DNA from: Eumeta japonica
Taxonomy: Eukaryota; Arthropoda; Insecta; Lepidoptera; Psychidae
Assembly (NCBI GenBank): GCA_005406025.1
Contig: BGZK01000155.1
Coordinates: forward strand, 62,001-126,000
DNA length: 64,000 nt
Direction: 5' to 3'
Part shown: positions 11,640 to 23,387 of the stretch, in pieces
Numbering within the stretch: the stretch's first letter is position 1
Layout of the letters: every line of letters starts with the position of its first letter
Notes under the pieces: model-generated
Database searches by the model: none
Told to the model about the DNA's origin: nothing
The model's input: the letters and a program-made list of their open reading frames with translations, nothing else
Translations under genes and position numbers: made by a program

Positions 11640-11965
11640 CTTTATTTTACTACTTCCGGCTTTTTTATAGCATATTCCAGGAACAAACGAGCAGGCGATT
11701 TCTCAGAAAATAAATGGTCACCGCCGCTCATGGACTCTTTTTATAGAAGTGACCCGCAAAGGAAACAGTCGTTGCGGGCCTCTTAGCAGAGAATAAGATA
11801 TTTAATGGAGGGGAATCGGGTTGATGGAGGGCGGAGAGGGCCACCGGAACTCTCATTCACAGATTGAAACGAAAGATACTGCTGCACAATTACAACTGTG
11901 ACAATCTGGTATTCAGTCGGTCGAGCCTTTCAATTCTTGTGCCGCAGGCAACTTGAGATGATGAA
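11640..11965 (+). repeat. Lepidopteran-type interspersed repeat ('aaacgagcaggcg' family), copy 1
   Basis: The block 'acttccggcttttttatag' is followed by 'acaaacgagcaggcg', 'tggtcaccgccgctcatgg', a GGGAATCGG purine-rich middle and 'cggtcgagcc'. This order matches a short repeat common in moth and butterfly genomes. A second, more diverged copy is at 40185-40400. It is non-coding and its class is not assigned. Confidence 0.7.
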
Positions 11966-12183
11966 AAAAAGGTGACAAAAACCAGATACAATAAATTGAA
12001 TTGCAACAGTCTAATTTGCTTAACTTTTTATTTTATTAAACAACGAATCACTTAACCCTTAATTTTTTTTTTGGGTATGAAAATTAGACAATTGCGTAAT
12101 TTCATATTGTCCTTTGTTAATACACATAAAAGAATAACATAAAGTGTTTTAGAAAACTGTGTAACATATTTTATAAATCGCAG

Positions 12184-12234
12184 GTGCAATCCATGTCCAT
12201 GCATTCGAATCCGGAGTAATAGATATCGATTCGG
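12184..12234 (+). CDS. Candidate small coding exon, product unknown
   Basis: The 51-nt segment lies between 'ttataaatcgcag' (acceptor) and TCGG|GTAAGT (strong donor at 12235). Continuing from the exon at 10509-10588 it completes a Gly codon and reads AIHVHAFESGVIDIDS without a stop, leaving one base. Joined to the second acceptor of the candidate exon at 43470, that base gives a Val codon and stays open for about 50 residues. No homologue is recognised. Confidence 0.25.
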
Positions 12235-13450
12235 GTAAGTTTTTCATTAAAAGTTGACTAAGTTCTTGAAAAATGATGTTTAATCCGGTGCTCACTCGTT
12301 TAAGCAGTACAAATGGGCTGCGCGGCGAATAAATTGGTGTTATGAAGCGGCGTTTCGTGCAACAGGATTAGTGCGATTTGCGCTTGAGTAATGGGCTAGC
12401 AAACGCATAAAATAAATAAGAAAAAATATCACAAAATAAGCCCCCCCTGTCCTTAAATAGTAGACTTCTACCCTAAGAGTTGACATTTGTAATGAGAACG
12501 TACTTTACTTACAAATCTACATATTACATTGGAGAATATTATAAAATGCACACGTATGTTCAAGTCTGAACACGCGCACCTATCATGCGCGTGACAAGTA
12601 CTTTACTGTACACAGTACTTAACAGTACTTCTGCGCACGCATGTAAACTTTTAATATTCTTTTAACGAGTGTATCGATTGGAATGAGGCATGCTGCATTC
12701 AAATGGATTTGACTGAACTTAGATTTCATGTAAAGTTGATATCATTCGATTGCGTAGATTTTGAATAATCTGAAAAAAAAAGCATTCCGGAACTGTTGTT
12801 TCGTATCAGTCTTATTCTATTGGACAGATAGATTCCAAAATGCAATCAGTCCTATTACTATATTCCACAATTTTGATAGGAATCGGTTCGTTTCTTCAAA
12901 AGATATTGTGAATGAAAAGTTTTCATAAAAGTGTTCTTTTATTATTATTTTAATTCTTCGGAAAAAATTTTTGAAATAAAATAAGTTTTGCTTTTGATAA
13001 AAAGTTTCATGAAATGTCGTAAGTCTCGTTGAAATTGAAGTAAATCTCGTTAAAGATATCAATATCTGAATATATCGTTGTAGAAATCCTTTCAAAAACA
13101 TATACTTTTAATTAATTTCTACATTTATTAACAAAATGATTTTAATATTAAAAACATTTTGAGTTAAAAAAATTGCCGCAAGCCCCGTCAAAATCGGTTG
13201 TTCCGTTCAAAAACGTCTCAAAAAAAATTTAAAATAATAATTAGGTAATATTTCATATTTCTAACAGTTTTCATAAATAACTCTAAAATGTTACACACAC
13301 GTGATTAAAAGTAAGAAAGACTCTTTAAAAAATGAGAATATACACCAAGTTTTATATTTGACAAAAAAATACAAAATATTTTTTCTAGTCCTATTCATAA
13401 CTAATCTTATATTTATTTGTTTCCTCCGTTTGGAGATTATGAGGAAATTA
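12235..13450. other. No gene seen
   Basis: AT-rich. A fragment near 13170-13205 ('gtcaaaatcggttgttccg') resembles the 3' region of RTE-type LINEs common in Lepidoptera, but it is too short to call. Confidence 0.5.
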
Positions 13451-14010
13451 GGTGAAAATTGAAAAGGAGTATAGACGAAGGAGACGGTGAGAGGGAGAGG
13501 AAAAGAGAGAGCGAGAGAAAAAGGAAAAGGGACTTGATTCAGGGATGCGATCGAGAGCGAGACCGGATAAAGATCAGGCTGCGGATGGGGCATCGGTCAA
13601 AATTAAAACTCCCTATCCATACCGGCTTAAAGTACCACTCGGAAAATCGAGCCGTGTGAGGTAAATGTTAGCTTAAACATTTCAGCACCGAACACAATAA
13701 ATTCCAGCCTGTTAGCAGCGGATCGCGACCGAACTTTGCCTCGGCGCGATTATATCAAAACAAACGAAACTTTGTCCAAGTAAATGATGTTGTATTTGAA
13801 GAAAGTAAATTTTCGGAATAACTTCGTCGTGTAGCGAGCTAGCAGGGAGTCCTTCCCGCTGCCAATCGTTTCTCAGAGTTGTTTACTTTAAGGAAATTCA
13901 TCAAGCCATCAGATTGCGGTTTACGCTTTACCTGCCTCTGATAGGTCATCTTCGGTATTTTTCGCGTGACCGCGGCGGCGAGCTCGAGAAACCGCCGCGC
14001 GAGATGACTT
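13451..14010. other. GA-rich tract and GC-rich island
   Basis: 13475-13540 is strongly purine-rich (GAGAGGGAGAGG-type words). 13800-14005 is GC-rich with 'ttgcggtttac' (Runt-like), 'tttacctgcctctgatagg' and CCGCGGCGGCG. A 66-codon frame over the GA tract (13459-13659) is compositionally biased and not believed. Regulatory function is possible but unproven. Confidence 0.3.
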
Positions 14011-16740
14011 TGATTAATTTCGTTCGAAAAAAATGAAATTTTTAATTTTGTACAAAATGAATTCCTGCTATATATTATGAGATTTATCCAAAAGACACAA
14101 TTGAGAATAAAAAGTACTCTTCATGGTTCAAGAGCGATGATTCAAAAAGCTACTCGTTGCTGTAATATTATATGTGAAAAATTAATTTTCACATATCTTT
14201 TCGATGGCCACAAAAGCAGTTTACGCTAGTGTTAGCGCTAAGTCTCTATCAGCATTTAATACTTTTCACGCACAATATATTTTTGTATTCAGTTCATTTT
14301 AAAACTAAAGAGTTCCGTAATTACCCGTCACGATGCACAGACTCAGAAATGGGCTTTTTGTTTGATTTGATCAACTCTATTAATAAAGCAAACTTAAGTG
14401 CGCGTTAAGTCTTGAGTATGCAAAGAGCAAGAGAGTTACAGTATTTCGCTAAAGAAAATAATATCTGTCTCGCTCTCACGTCACTTCTCGAGATGGTGCA
14501 TCATTTGAGTGACGTTTATTGATATAGACCTATTACCGTGTTAATTGAATTCTTTGTTTAACGGATAATAACGTTTGAAATGGACTTGTATTGGAGGATG
14601 TTATGATTTTATATTTCCATTATTTTATATGATTCGTAAACTTATGTTTACTATATATTTTACACTACGAAATTCGTATGAACTATTGCTTTTTTACATT
14701 TCATAGTATATACAAAATCCTAAAAATGAATACTTGTAAAGAAAGACAGATAATGAGTTTACCATTATTTTGTCTTCTTATTAGTTTTTACATATTAACC
14801 TGACTAAACATGTAAAAAAATTGCAATATTAAGATATCGATAGAAAAAGTAAAGTAATAATAATTTGTATAATAAATTTCATAATCATCTCAATCAGTAA
14901 GGAATATGTGAAATATATACAAAAACATTAATTTTTATGTCTAATAGACAATAACCACATTGTTATATTTCCCTTTACATCTGAGTTATTAAAATGTGAT
15001 ACAAACAATCTGATATTGTGTAAAATTAAACATGTTTTCAATTTTTCTTTATTTATGTGTAATAATAGTGAATATGACCTAGTCAGAATCTATATATATG
15101 TATATTACTTTCGATATATGCCTAACATAAAATTTGCGCGTGGACCTCAGTATGAATCAGAAATAGGACCCGCTCTTTAATTAAAAAAAAAATAAAAAAA
15201 AAATTAAAATCCACATTTCTCACGTATTTATAAGTCAATCACAGATAAGTATAAATAAGTAATTAGGTTTTGGTTCTTACGTCGGCTCAGGTGAATTCTG
15301 TAAAATAATGGAAGTTCATCTATAGTTTTGTTTTACATCAGTTATCACATGTCATAGACAAATGTCTGTCAACTACCAACTTTAGTAAAATGAAAGTGCT
15401 TTCAAACAGACAACGAGTTTGAAATGTGATGGCTGAGAATTGATTATGAAATTAGACAGAATTGACTAAGAAGACAATAGGTAATAAACCGTGCCAAATA
15501 ACTTACAATTTATGAAATACCACGACCATTAGTAATTTTATTATGCAGTGGGGAAATCGTATTTGATATTAACGGTTAACTAGATAAAGGTGTACGTTGA
15601 TAGAAAATAAAGCAGAATATTTATATAATTTTTAAATCTGTTTATTATTTACTATCATCTGCTTAATAATAAATAAATCTGCTCTCTCATAAATAGGCGG
15701 ATTTTTTATCCCGTAACATATTTTTATCTATTAAAATAGCGTCATTTAAATATATCTTTTGATTAAGGTAAGATTTATCAACAGTTTCTCAAACTTCATT
15801 CGTGAAAAAAATGGACTGTATAAATGACTTAGAAAATTGGTTGAAAATAGTTTGCGTTCGCGACTCCTCATTCTTTGAGTTTGGTAAAAGTTTTACTTTT
15901 CTCCAAAATCCTGAAGGTATGTCGATTCGAATAAAACTCCTAATGTCGCCATTTCCAGAGGCATTTGGAAGTGACGAAGGCATCGTACCTCATTAGAAGG
16001 TCCACTTAACCCTATGACCCCACGTAGCTATTACACCCATAAAAGAAGAAAAAGAATCTGAACACTGTTAATTTATAGGTGCAAAAGACTGTAATAATAC
16101 TATGAAAAAGTAATCCACAACCTTCGTGTGGCGGCCACTTTAAATATATTATGATATTTAGTACACTAGATTGCATCAGTACTAGCATAAAAATGTGAAC
16201 CAAATTTCATCTCGCGTGCTTACTAACAAGTGAAAATAAGTAAAAGTCTGCAATAACGAAATTTTGAATTTAGCATTTTTTACAGATAAATGTAAAAAGT
16301 AAACATATACAAAAGAAATGCAAACAAACGAAAACAGTATTCAACAGGTAAATCGTTAAGGAATTGTCGTGTATTTCCTATTTTTAAAATACAACACCAT
16401 TATTCCCAGTAAAATATTGTCAAACGTATTCATAGGACTAAGGAAAAAAAAATGGCTTTATTATTCTCTAGCAGAAAGTATTCGTCGCTTGTCACGAACA
16501 AAGAAGAATTTTCAATAAATACAAATTACGTCAGTGACAAAGTAATTCGCTGATTGGAGATTATTTTTGTAAAGCTGCTTTCGTGTTATTGGCTTCGGTC
16601 GGCGAGAGCCCCGCTTCGATATTCCTTACGACATGATTCTAAAATGAATTGTGAATACGATTTAAATGAATTCCGACAATATTGAACACACAATCAATGT
16701 ATTATTCAACGAATTGGAATAAATAACAAGTTTTATCATC
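14011..16740. other. Long AT-rich gene-free stretch
   Basis: No gene, repeat or hairpin of note is seen. At 15789-15996 both strands are open for 64 codons in mirror frames; neither shows a domain. Confidence 0.5.
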
Positions 16741-17400
16741 TTAATAGTCACAAAATTTTAAACGCTGTTTATGTGTCTGTCTATTTGTGTGTCTGTCTGT
16801 AGCACAATAGTTTCCAAACGGCTAAGCCGATTTTCATTTAGTATGTTTCGTTTCAAAAATGATTAAATCGAAAATGCTATACTTCAAGAACATCTGTTAA
16901 CTTGTTTAAAGATCAGCTATTTTCTAGTTGATGAATCGATGAAAGCATCTTCCACAGCTCTAATCGAGTCAAAATTCGGTATTCTGCTACTTCGATGATA
17001 TTAGAACGTGGTAAGTTTGAAATATCGCTCTGCAGTACCACCTAGAATCTGTAGAATATTCAACTCCCCAACCAAATCAATGCAGTTTGGCCTCGTTGAA
17101 ATGGTTTCAATGAATAGATTATAGACAGACTGATTAGCTTCTGCCCGCGGCTCCGTCCGAGGACATAGAATGAATTCCATCATCTTGTGTATCGACGGAT
17201 CATGCTCTCAATCATGATCTCGATTGCTGTCCTTCTCTCAATTTTGGACCTGGTCCTGTGCTCGATGTCAGCTTCTCCCACTCTCGATTCCGAATGTGGT
17301 TCTGCTTTTGATTCCGAACCCAGTCTTGATCTAAGTACATTCCGATTCTGGTTCCTGAATGTACCCGCCTTAAATATGAAGGCATGGTAATGTATGATAC
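16741..17400 (-). repeat. Hexanucleotide-bearing interspersed repeat, copy 2, with an adjacent repeat head
   Basis: 16770-16850 holds 'tgtctgtctgtagcacaat' followed by 'aaacggctaagccgatttt', a recognised lepidopteran repeat head. 17136-17175 reads 'ttctgcccgcggctccgtcc', the inverted GC-rich end of the hexanucleotide family. 17205-17345 is the degenerate 6-bp-period tract (TCGATT/CCGAAC units). Open frames over the tract on both strands only reflect its periodicity. Confidence 0.65.
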
Positions 17401-18419
17401 GGAGGATAGACTACGATATCGTGGCAAGTGGTTTAAAGGAATCAAGTTAATGGATATTTTACTATTTAGTAAAATAGAGTAGGCCGCTGAATGCAGCATG
17501 GTATAAAATGCTGTAGTCTGCTGCAGACTATAAAAATAATACAATGTTAAAATACGATGATAGTATTTAATGCATTTTATTGCTAATAGTAGCTTCAAAT
17601 CAGAATTGTTGAATATTTTAAATAATACAATACTTTTTAAGCAATTAAGCACAACACTTAGTACAGAATTAAAGTATCGAAAGTCTACTTCTCGATCTTT
17701 GCAATTCCGCTAAAGCCGATCTGTCATGAGAATTATTGAACGGCGTTCTTTGGTTAAGTTCACACAAAACCCTTCAACTTTTTTATACGATTTAAGGCCA
17801 CGTGTATTATTAGTCGACTTAAATCGACTTCTATCATGCTCCCCTTATAACTTATGGGTAGTTGTCAATCAGAATGTGTCTACTAGAAAATTCAAAAAAA
17901 TCAAATAAAATTTAATTAGAAATAGAAAAAACCTCTGACAAAAAAATACCTCTAAAATTTAATTACTAAGTATTTTACCATTTAATTTAAAATGAGTTGT
18001 AGGCAATAGTTTAATCCGAACGTCGTGGTGTCAAGGGGCCACTAAGATGGTAAATAAAATATCATAATACAACTAAATATGGTAAAGTATAAATTATAAT
18101 AAATATAAACACAAGTAAACTATATAGACATGTATATATAAACGTATCATAAGCAAATATCAAAATATCAGCATCTGATTATAGACCCTGAGTCTGAAGT
18201 AGCGGTCTCTCAATGCGACGACGATTGAACCAAAATATAACATACCGCTTATACTAAAATTAAAAGGCAAATAGGCGTCATTTTTTTAGTTTTTAGATGT
18301 ATTGTTTGTTTCAGGGCTTTTTTTCAATTTTAATTTGAGTTTTATGTCATTTTATCAGCGATTTATATAAGATTATAAATAAAAAAACATGTTTTTTATA
18401 GGTATATTATGTACAGTTT
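17401..18419. other. No gene seen
   Basis: AT-rich. The frames at 17212-17652 (minus) and 17726-17908 (plus) lack recognisable motifs. Confidence 0.5.
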
Positions 18420-18920
18420 GGATGTTTTATTAATGACGTGACAAATAATAGATATTCGAAGCTGATGATCTTGCATAATACTATTGATGCTTGTTAGTAA
18501 AGCAAGGGAGATTTGTAAAGACTGTACCAAGTGACTGACGGTCATCAATATTTTCTAAGCTATAGAAAGTTTTGCTATGAGTTTTATTTATTGATGAATC
18601 TTACTGATGAAAGAGAAGTTATGTAAAGGCCGCACCGAATGGAGATCTCCAACTTTTTTCAATTCTTGTACCATTTAGGGGTGAGCTGATGTTTATGCTT
18701 TAGTATTGATTAACGACATAAAAGCTAACGACCTATGTAAATATTGCATCAAGTAGAGATCTATAACCTCTACCGACCTTTCATACAGGTGATCTGTGGT
18801 TTATATTTTATGGGTTTCGATGAATATCAACGAAGTATAAAAGCTATGCCGACATCGTATCAGTAAGGCGAGGCGAGTCTGTAAAAACCGTACCAATTGC
18901 AGATGTGTAGATGTGATCTC
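18420..18920 (+). repeat. Diverged tandem array, about 110-bp units
   Basis: Four diverged units share 'tgtaaagnc.g.acca' followed by an AGATCT-like word. The motif starts at 18514, 18622, 18736 and 18880, giving spacings of 108, 114 and 144. Each is preceded by a 'ttgatgaat/ttgattaacga' block and a TTTAT-rich block. The array is old and non-coding. Confidence 0.6.
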
Positions 18921-19899
18921 ATCTTATCGCTATTGAAAACTAGCTCAAGCTTGAAAATTAAAAATGATAATACAGTAGCTATCTGTATCTTAGAATACTC
19001 TTTATAGAAAAGTGAATACTAATTACCGAACAAGATTTAGGCGCTAGCGCATTAGCACTATATTTTCGTTTTATTCGAATATTGATAATTAAATTTCGCC
19101 TGTGTGGCTCCATAATCAATTTCCTCCTTTTTTATACAAAATTTATGACTCTTCCAATCATGATTCAGACCCCTAGGTATGTTTTCGATGTTCTCAATTA
19201 TAATTCCGGTACAGTGGAATTGTACAATTATACAATATTAGTGAATATCCCCTCTCTTGTTTGTCAACCCGATTGCTTTTTTGCTTGTGCTCCTTTCCGT
19301 CTTTTGTATCAAATGTATCATTGTTTTATATATGACTTTGAAATATAAAAATAATCTGAATTCGAAACTAACGGAACTCCCATACGGATTTTTACTACTC
19401 ATTTAGGGGTAATATTTCCAAAAATATTGAAACATTTTATGTGTAATAAAGACCTTGTATACAAATTTTTGAACCATAACTTTAAAATAAAAGTAATCCT
19501 TTACAAACTTTTTAACTCGATTTTATTCCTAAGGTTTTCAAAAACTTTGAAATACGTGTTTTATTTTTAGAATAAGAGGACAAATAACAATTTATGTATA
19601 TCTTAACATCAAAAATAACAGTACTTCCATACAACCTTCCGCGTCTTTAGATGTGAAATTTTTAAATATCCCTTCTAATTTGTAGAAGTGAAAACGATAA
19701 CTTCATGAATTTGTTAATGATTTTCATTGTTTTTGTAAAGAGAAGTTAAAAACTTATTATTATACCTATATTTTAAATTCATTGCCGATATACTCATCCG
19801 ATGTACTCACATCGTGCAAGAACTACGTGATGGGTTACGATGCTGCTTTCTCTATTACACAATCAAAACTACGATTATCAAACCAAAAAAAAAAACAGT
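18921..19899. other. No gene seen
   Basis: AT-rich. The plus frame at 19082-19348 has no domain and low-complexity content. Confidence 0.5.
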
Positions 19900-20300
19900 T
19901 GACTTGTGAACGAATCCGGAATGACGTGTTTTAGAAAAACTGTTCCCCCCAAAATCTATCGTTTTGCTGAAGATGTTGAAAAAAAAAAGCAAACAGGGAG
20001 AAAACCGCTCCATTTAAAAAGCAATTTCCTGAACTAATCGACATTATTGATTTTCGAATGTGCCAAGTTTCATTTCCGGGAGCGCACTTAAACTTGTCGG
20101 CCTCGCGAAGTTGAAACAAAAAAGTTTCCTTTCGATAATTGAATTTATTATGGATATCGCAAAGGCCTCTCTTTGTTTGGATTCCATGGGAACGGCTTTG
20201 GAACCTCAATTTCGTGCGGGATTTCTACTCAAATACGATAACAGTTCTATAAAACCCAAACGCTGCTCGAACCTTTTTTATTATCGAATTATTATAAGGA
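19900..20300. other. Higher-complexity island, possible regulatory element
   Basis: A less AT-rich block without repeats, containing 'cattattgattttcg' (Exd/Hox-like) and GC-richer words from 20060 to 20270. Open frames exist on both strands (to 92 codons) but without recognised motifs, so I read it as non-coding and possibly conserved. Confidence 0.25.
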
Positions 20301-21239
20301 AGTAGTAATGGAGAAACATAAAAATATCCATAGCCCGCATCGTTTGGTCGATGGTTACTTTCATGATACCCATCTATTATTGAGAATTCGCACTGACAAG
20401 TTTGGAACAATTTGATAATAGACGAGATGGAATCTAACAAGTGTGTTTAATTTCCCCGAAATCTTAATGTCTTAGTACTATGTGTCATAGAGAGCCTCTG
20501 GTAATTCTATGATATTTGAATAATGCTGCGTTTTGCGAAAGCTTTTTTGTGATATTTCCTGTTAAAAATGGCCTATCCTTATTAAGTACCTAATTTTAAT
20601 GCACACAATAACTAGCGCCTTGATTTCGCACGAACGTTTTTCGTGTAAAATAAGGCAGGCTAAAGCATAACGAGTGTATAAGTGTGCGGAAATTACGAGT
20701 AGCGGTTTAATTTGATTAAGTATAATTGATAATTTTATGAACAAGTTACTTTGTATTGTATTGTGTGAGGTGTTACTTCGTATAGATTTTTTGAACTTTT
20801 TAAATATTATTTCCCGGAAAACATGGGAAATTCTAATATTATTAATTTAGACACATTTGACATAATTTCGATATTAATATACACGGAAGTATGTACATCT
20901 ATGCTAAATAAATAATGTTGTTATAAAGTGGATTTTGGCAAAATTTTCATACAAAACCTCTGCGAAAAATTCAAAATACCTTACAAAAATTGCAATATAA
21001 CATTACTAGGAAGAACATAGCTAGGAACCAGAAATTGATGCAGTTTATGTGCTTCTGTCGGTCCTCGCTGATAGCGCAATGCACCTATTTTCTCATTTCT
21101 GTATATCGTTCGATAAGTTTTATACAAATTTATTGTAGGGTTAAAACAAAACAAAATAATTATGGATGTAATAGCTATTGATGAACACATTTTAATCCCT
21201 TGAATACAGCGGAGAGTAAACATAATGGGACGTCCCTTT
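20301..21239. other. No gene seen
   Basis: AT-rich with overlapping short frames on both strands and no motif. Confidence 0.5.
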
Positions 21240-21530
21240 CGGCGGATCTAGGATCGAGGTGTAGGTGAATTATGGACTGCCCTCGGATATGGGAGGTCGT
21301 TGGATACGGATTGTGGTGAATATGGGATCTCGTTGGATACGGGAGGTCTCGGATATGAGATGTCGCTGAATATGGGATGTCGTTAGATACCTAGGTAATG
21401 TCGGATAAGGGATATTATTGAATATGAGGTCTCACTGGATATAGCATCATGCTATTAGATGTGAGAAGTCGTTAGGTATATTATATTATGTTATATATTA
21501 TATTGCAGGATATCAAATGTCGTTGGATTG
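21240..21530 (+). repeat. Degenerate minisatellite, about 17-bp period
   Basis: Roughly a dozen degenerate units of GGATATGGGAGGTCGTT type follow each other, such as 'ggatatgggaggtcgttg', 'gatatgagatgtcgctg' and 'aatatgggatgtcgtt'. A TATATTA-rich insert lies near 21480-21505, and a last unit 'gatatcaaatgtcgttg' follows at about 21509. It is non-coding. Confidence 0.8.
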
Positions 21531-22740
21531 CTCTCTTCTAATATAATAAAATATATATGTATATATCTTTTCAAACCTACCAATTTTGATCCTTCAGTTA
21601 CGAGAGAAGGGTATTCAGATCATCGGAGAGATGAAAATTGCGTTACTTGTTTTTCAACTTCTAAACTATCATTAAGATACATTAAATATATTATATATCA
21701 ATGTAAGTTATTACTTTATTTTAAATCTAGAAATTACTAATAGTATCCTGTAGCAGGACTTTGTCTGTTAAATAAGTAAAATGTTTTTAAATAAAATTAT
21801 TTTTCAAGAATACAAATGTATTTCTCGTGATATCATTAGTTTTATTTTATTTTAATCAAAGTTAAAAGGTACTTTTATACAATACAAACCAGTTCTTTAT
21901 TATTTTTATCTTATCTAATGCATCTAAAAACTGAATAAATATAGGATTGTCTAAATGTTATATTTTCAGACTAATGTCAAATATGTGACCGTAACGATTA
22001 TGTATCCAATTACAATAAACAGTCGTTAGGGAGATATTCGATGGCGCTACCTCATGCAATAAAAAGACGCGACACTATTGTTTTACATGACATAGAATAA
22101 TAACAATGAGGCGCTTCGACGTTACTGAAGTTTATGTTTATACTACATATGTACATTAATAATCTCATAATCACGTAATACATACTTTGATTGTGTATGA
22201 TTATAATTAATATACCTTTTAATTTTGTATACTTGCAAAGAAATATTGAAATTAATAACATAATCATGAACTCGTAACTATAAGACCGTTTTTAATAAGT
22301 TATATTTCAAGGGCAAAGGATTATTCGAGCTAACCTTGAGTAAGGAACTTTGAACTATTAAATTAATACTTCTATAGTTTGTATTAGTAGATTATTAAAT
22401 GTTGTTTTTAAAACAACTGACTGTAGATCACAGACTCGACAGAGAAAAGTGACGGCCAAAAATTGAGAAGTGTTGTACACGTTGTCTCAAGAGGAATAAG
22501 AATGTGCAGACATTTATATCGTACTTTCTACAATCCAAAATTAAAGTACGTTTTAAAAGTACAAAAACGTACTATAATTAATAATAAATACTAGTAAAAC
22601 AATTTTATTATTTTTTACAGTCGATGAACTTGATCTGCATAATTTCTACTTAATATTTATTATGAAAATTCGAGGTAATTTTTATGTGTCATTGGGAAAT
22701 TCAGCTTTATAAGTATAAATTGTAATTGTATTTACTTTAA
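21531..22740. other. No gene seen
   Basis: AT-rich without supported features. Confidence 0.55.
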
Positions 22741-22980
22741 ATCAGTCGCAGTATTGTGTAGGTGTCGCCTGGGAGGCCGTATGCGTACAGCCGTTGTATG
22801 TTCGCACTTGACAATAAACTGGTTTTCAAAAATTGTGCGAAATCACAGCACGGGCCTCATCTCGGCGCGAGTAATTGAGTAGGTACGAAAGAAACAATCG
22901 TGTTGACCGAAATATTTATATTAACGTTAACTGTCGACAAACGCTCGTCAAAGTGAGGCCTTTCGGATAAGTGGGATCTT
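22741..22980. other. GC-richer block 5' of an interspersed repeat
   Basis: It contains 'gtgtcgcctgggaggccgta', an AATAAA word and CG-rich words. No frame is supported. It may be part of the following element or a separate conserved block. Confidence 0.25.
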
Positions 22981-23387
22981 TTTTGACGTGATAACGTCTT
23001 ATAAATCAATTTACGCCGGCTGTACGCACGAAAAAGCATGACTCATTGTCGCGTTCGCCTGAGCCAAGCGTGCGAGCGAAAGCGCGGTACAATAGAGAGG
23101 CACAATCGACCTAAGCGTTCAGCTTGTGACGCATCTATCTCTTTACTGTATAATTTAAGTAGAAAAATATTTGAATTAACGCGTGCAAATAAATGTTAAT
23201 TTATCGAAAACATTGTCATTTTCAATTAACTCCTTCTTTGTATTATACAAAATAATGATATATTTCAGTGATAATAATTAAATTCAATTCATAAAAGAAT
23301 GCAATTTTTCATCAATGTTTTCTTATGACATTGTCACGTAAAATTATATTCCGTAAAGCGACTTTACGGACAACCAATTTTTTTTAT
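22981..23387 (+). repeat. Interspersed element with 'ttttgacgtgataacgtctt' start, copy 1
   Basis: It starts with 'ttttgacgtgataacgtctt' and a CpG-rich 5' third (22990-23120). It ends with 'ttgtcacgtaaaa', a hairpin CCGTAAAG-CGA-CTTTACGG (23352-23370) and 'acaaccaattttttt'. The same start and end occur in the same order at 47240-47710. The middle differs. Non-coding; class unknown, possibly a non-autonomous Helitron/Helentron-like or SINE-like element. Confidence 0.65.

Noticed and set aside
13459..13659. Arg/Glu/Lys-rich 66-codon frame resembling an SR-type protein
   Set aside because: The composition follows directly from the GA-rich tract; no splice sites or complex-sequence domain accompany it.
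17187..17652. Frames over the tract of repeat copy 2
   Set aside because: Same periodicity artefact as at 63.3 kb, extended by chance into AT-rich sequence.
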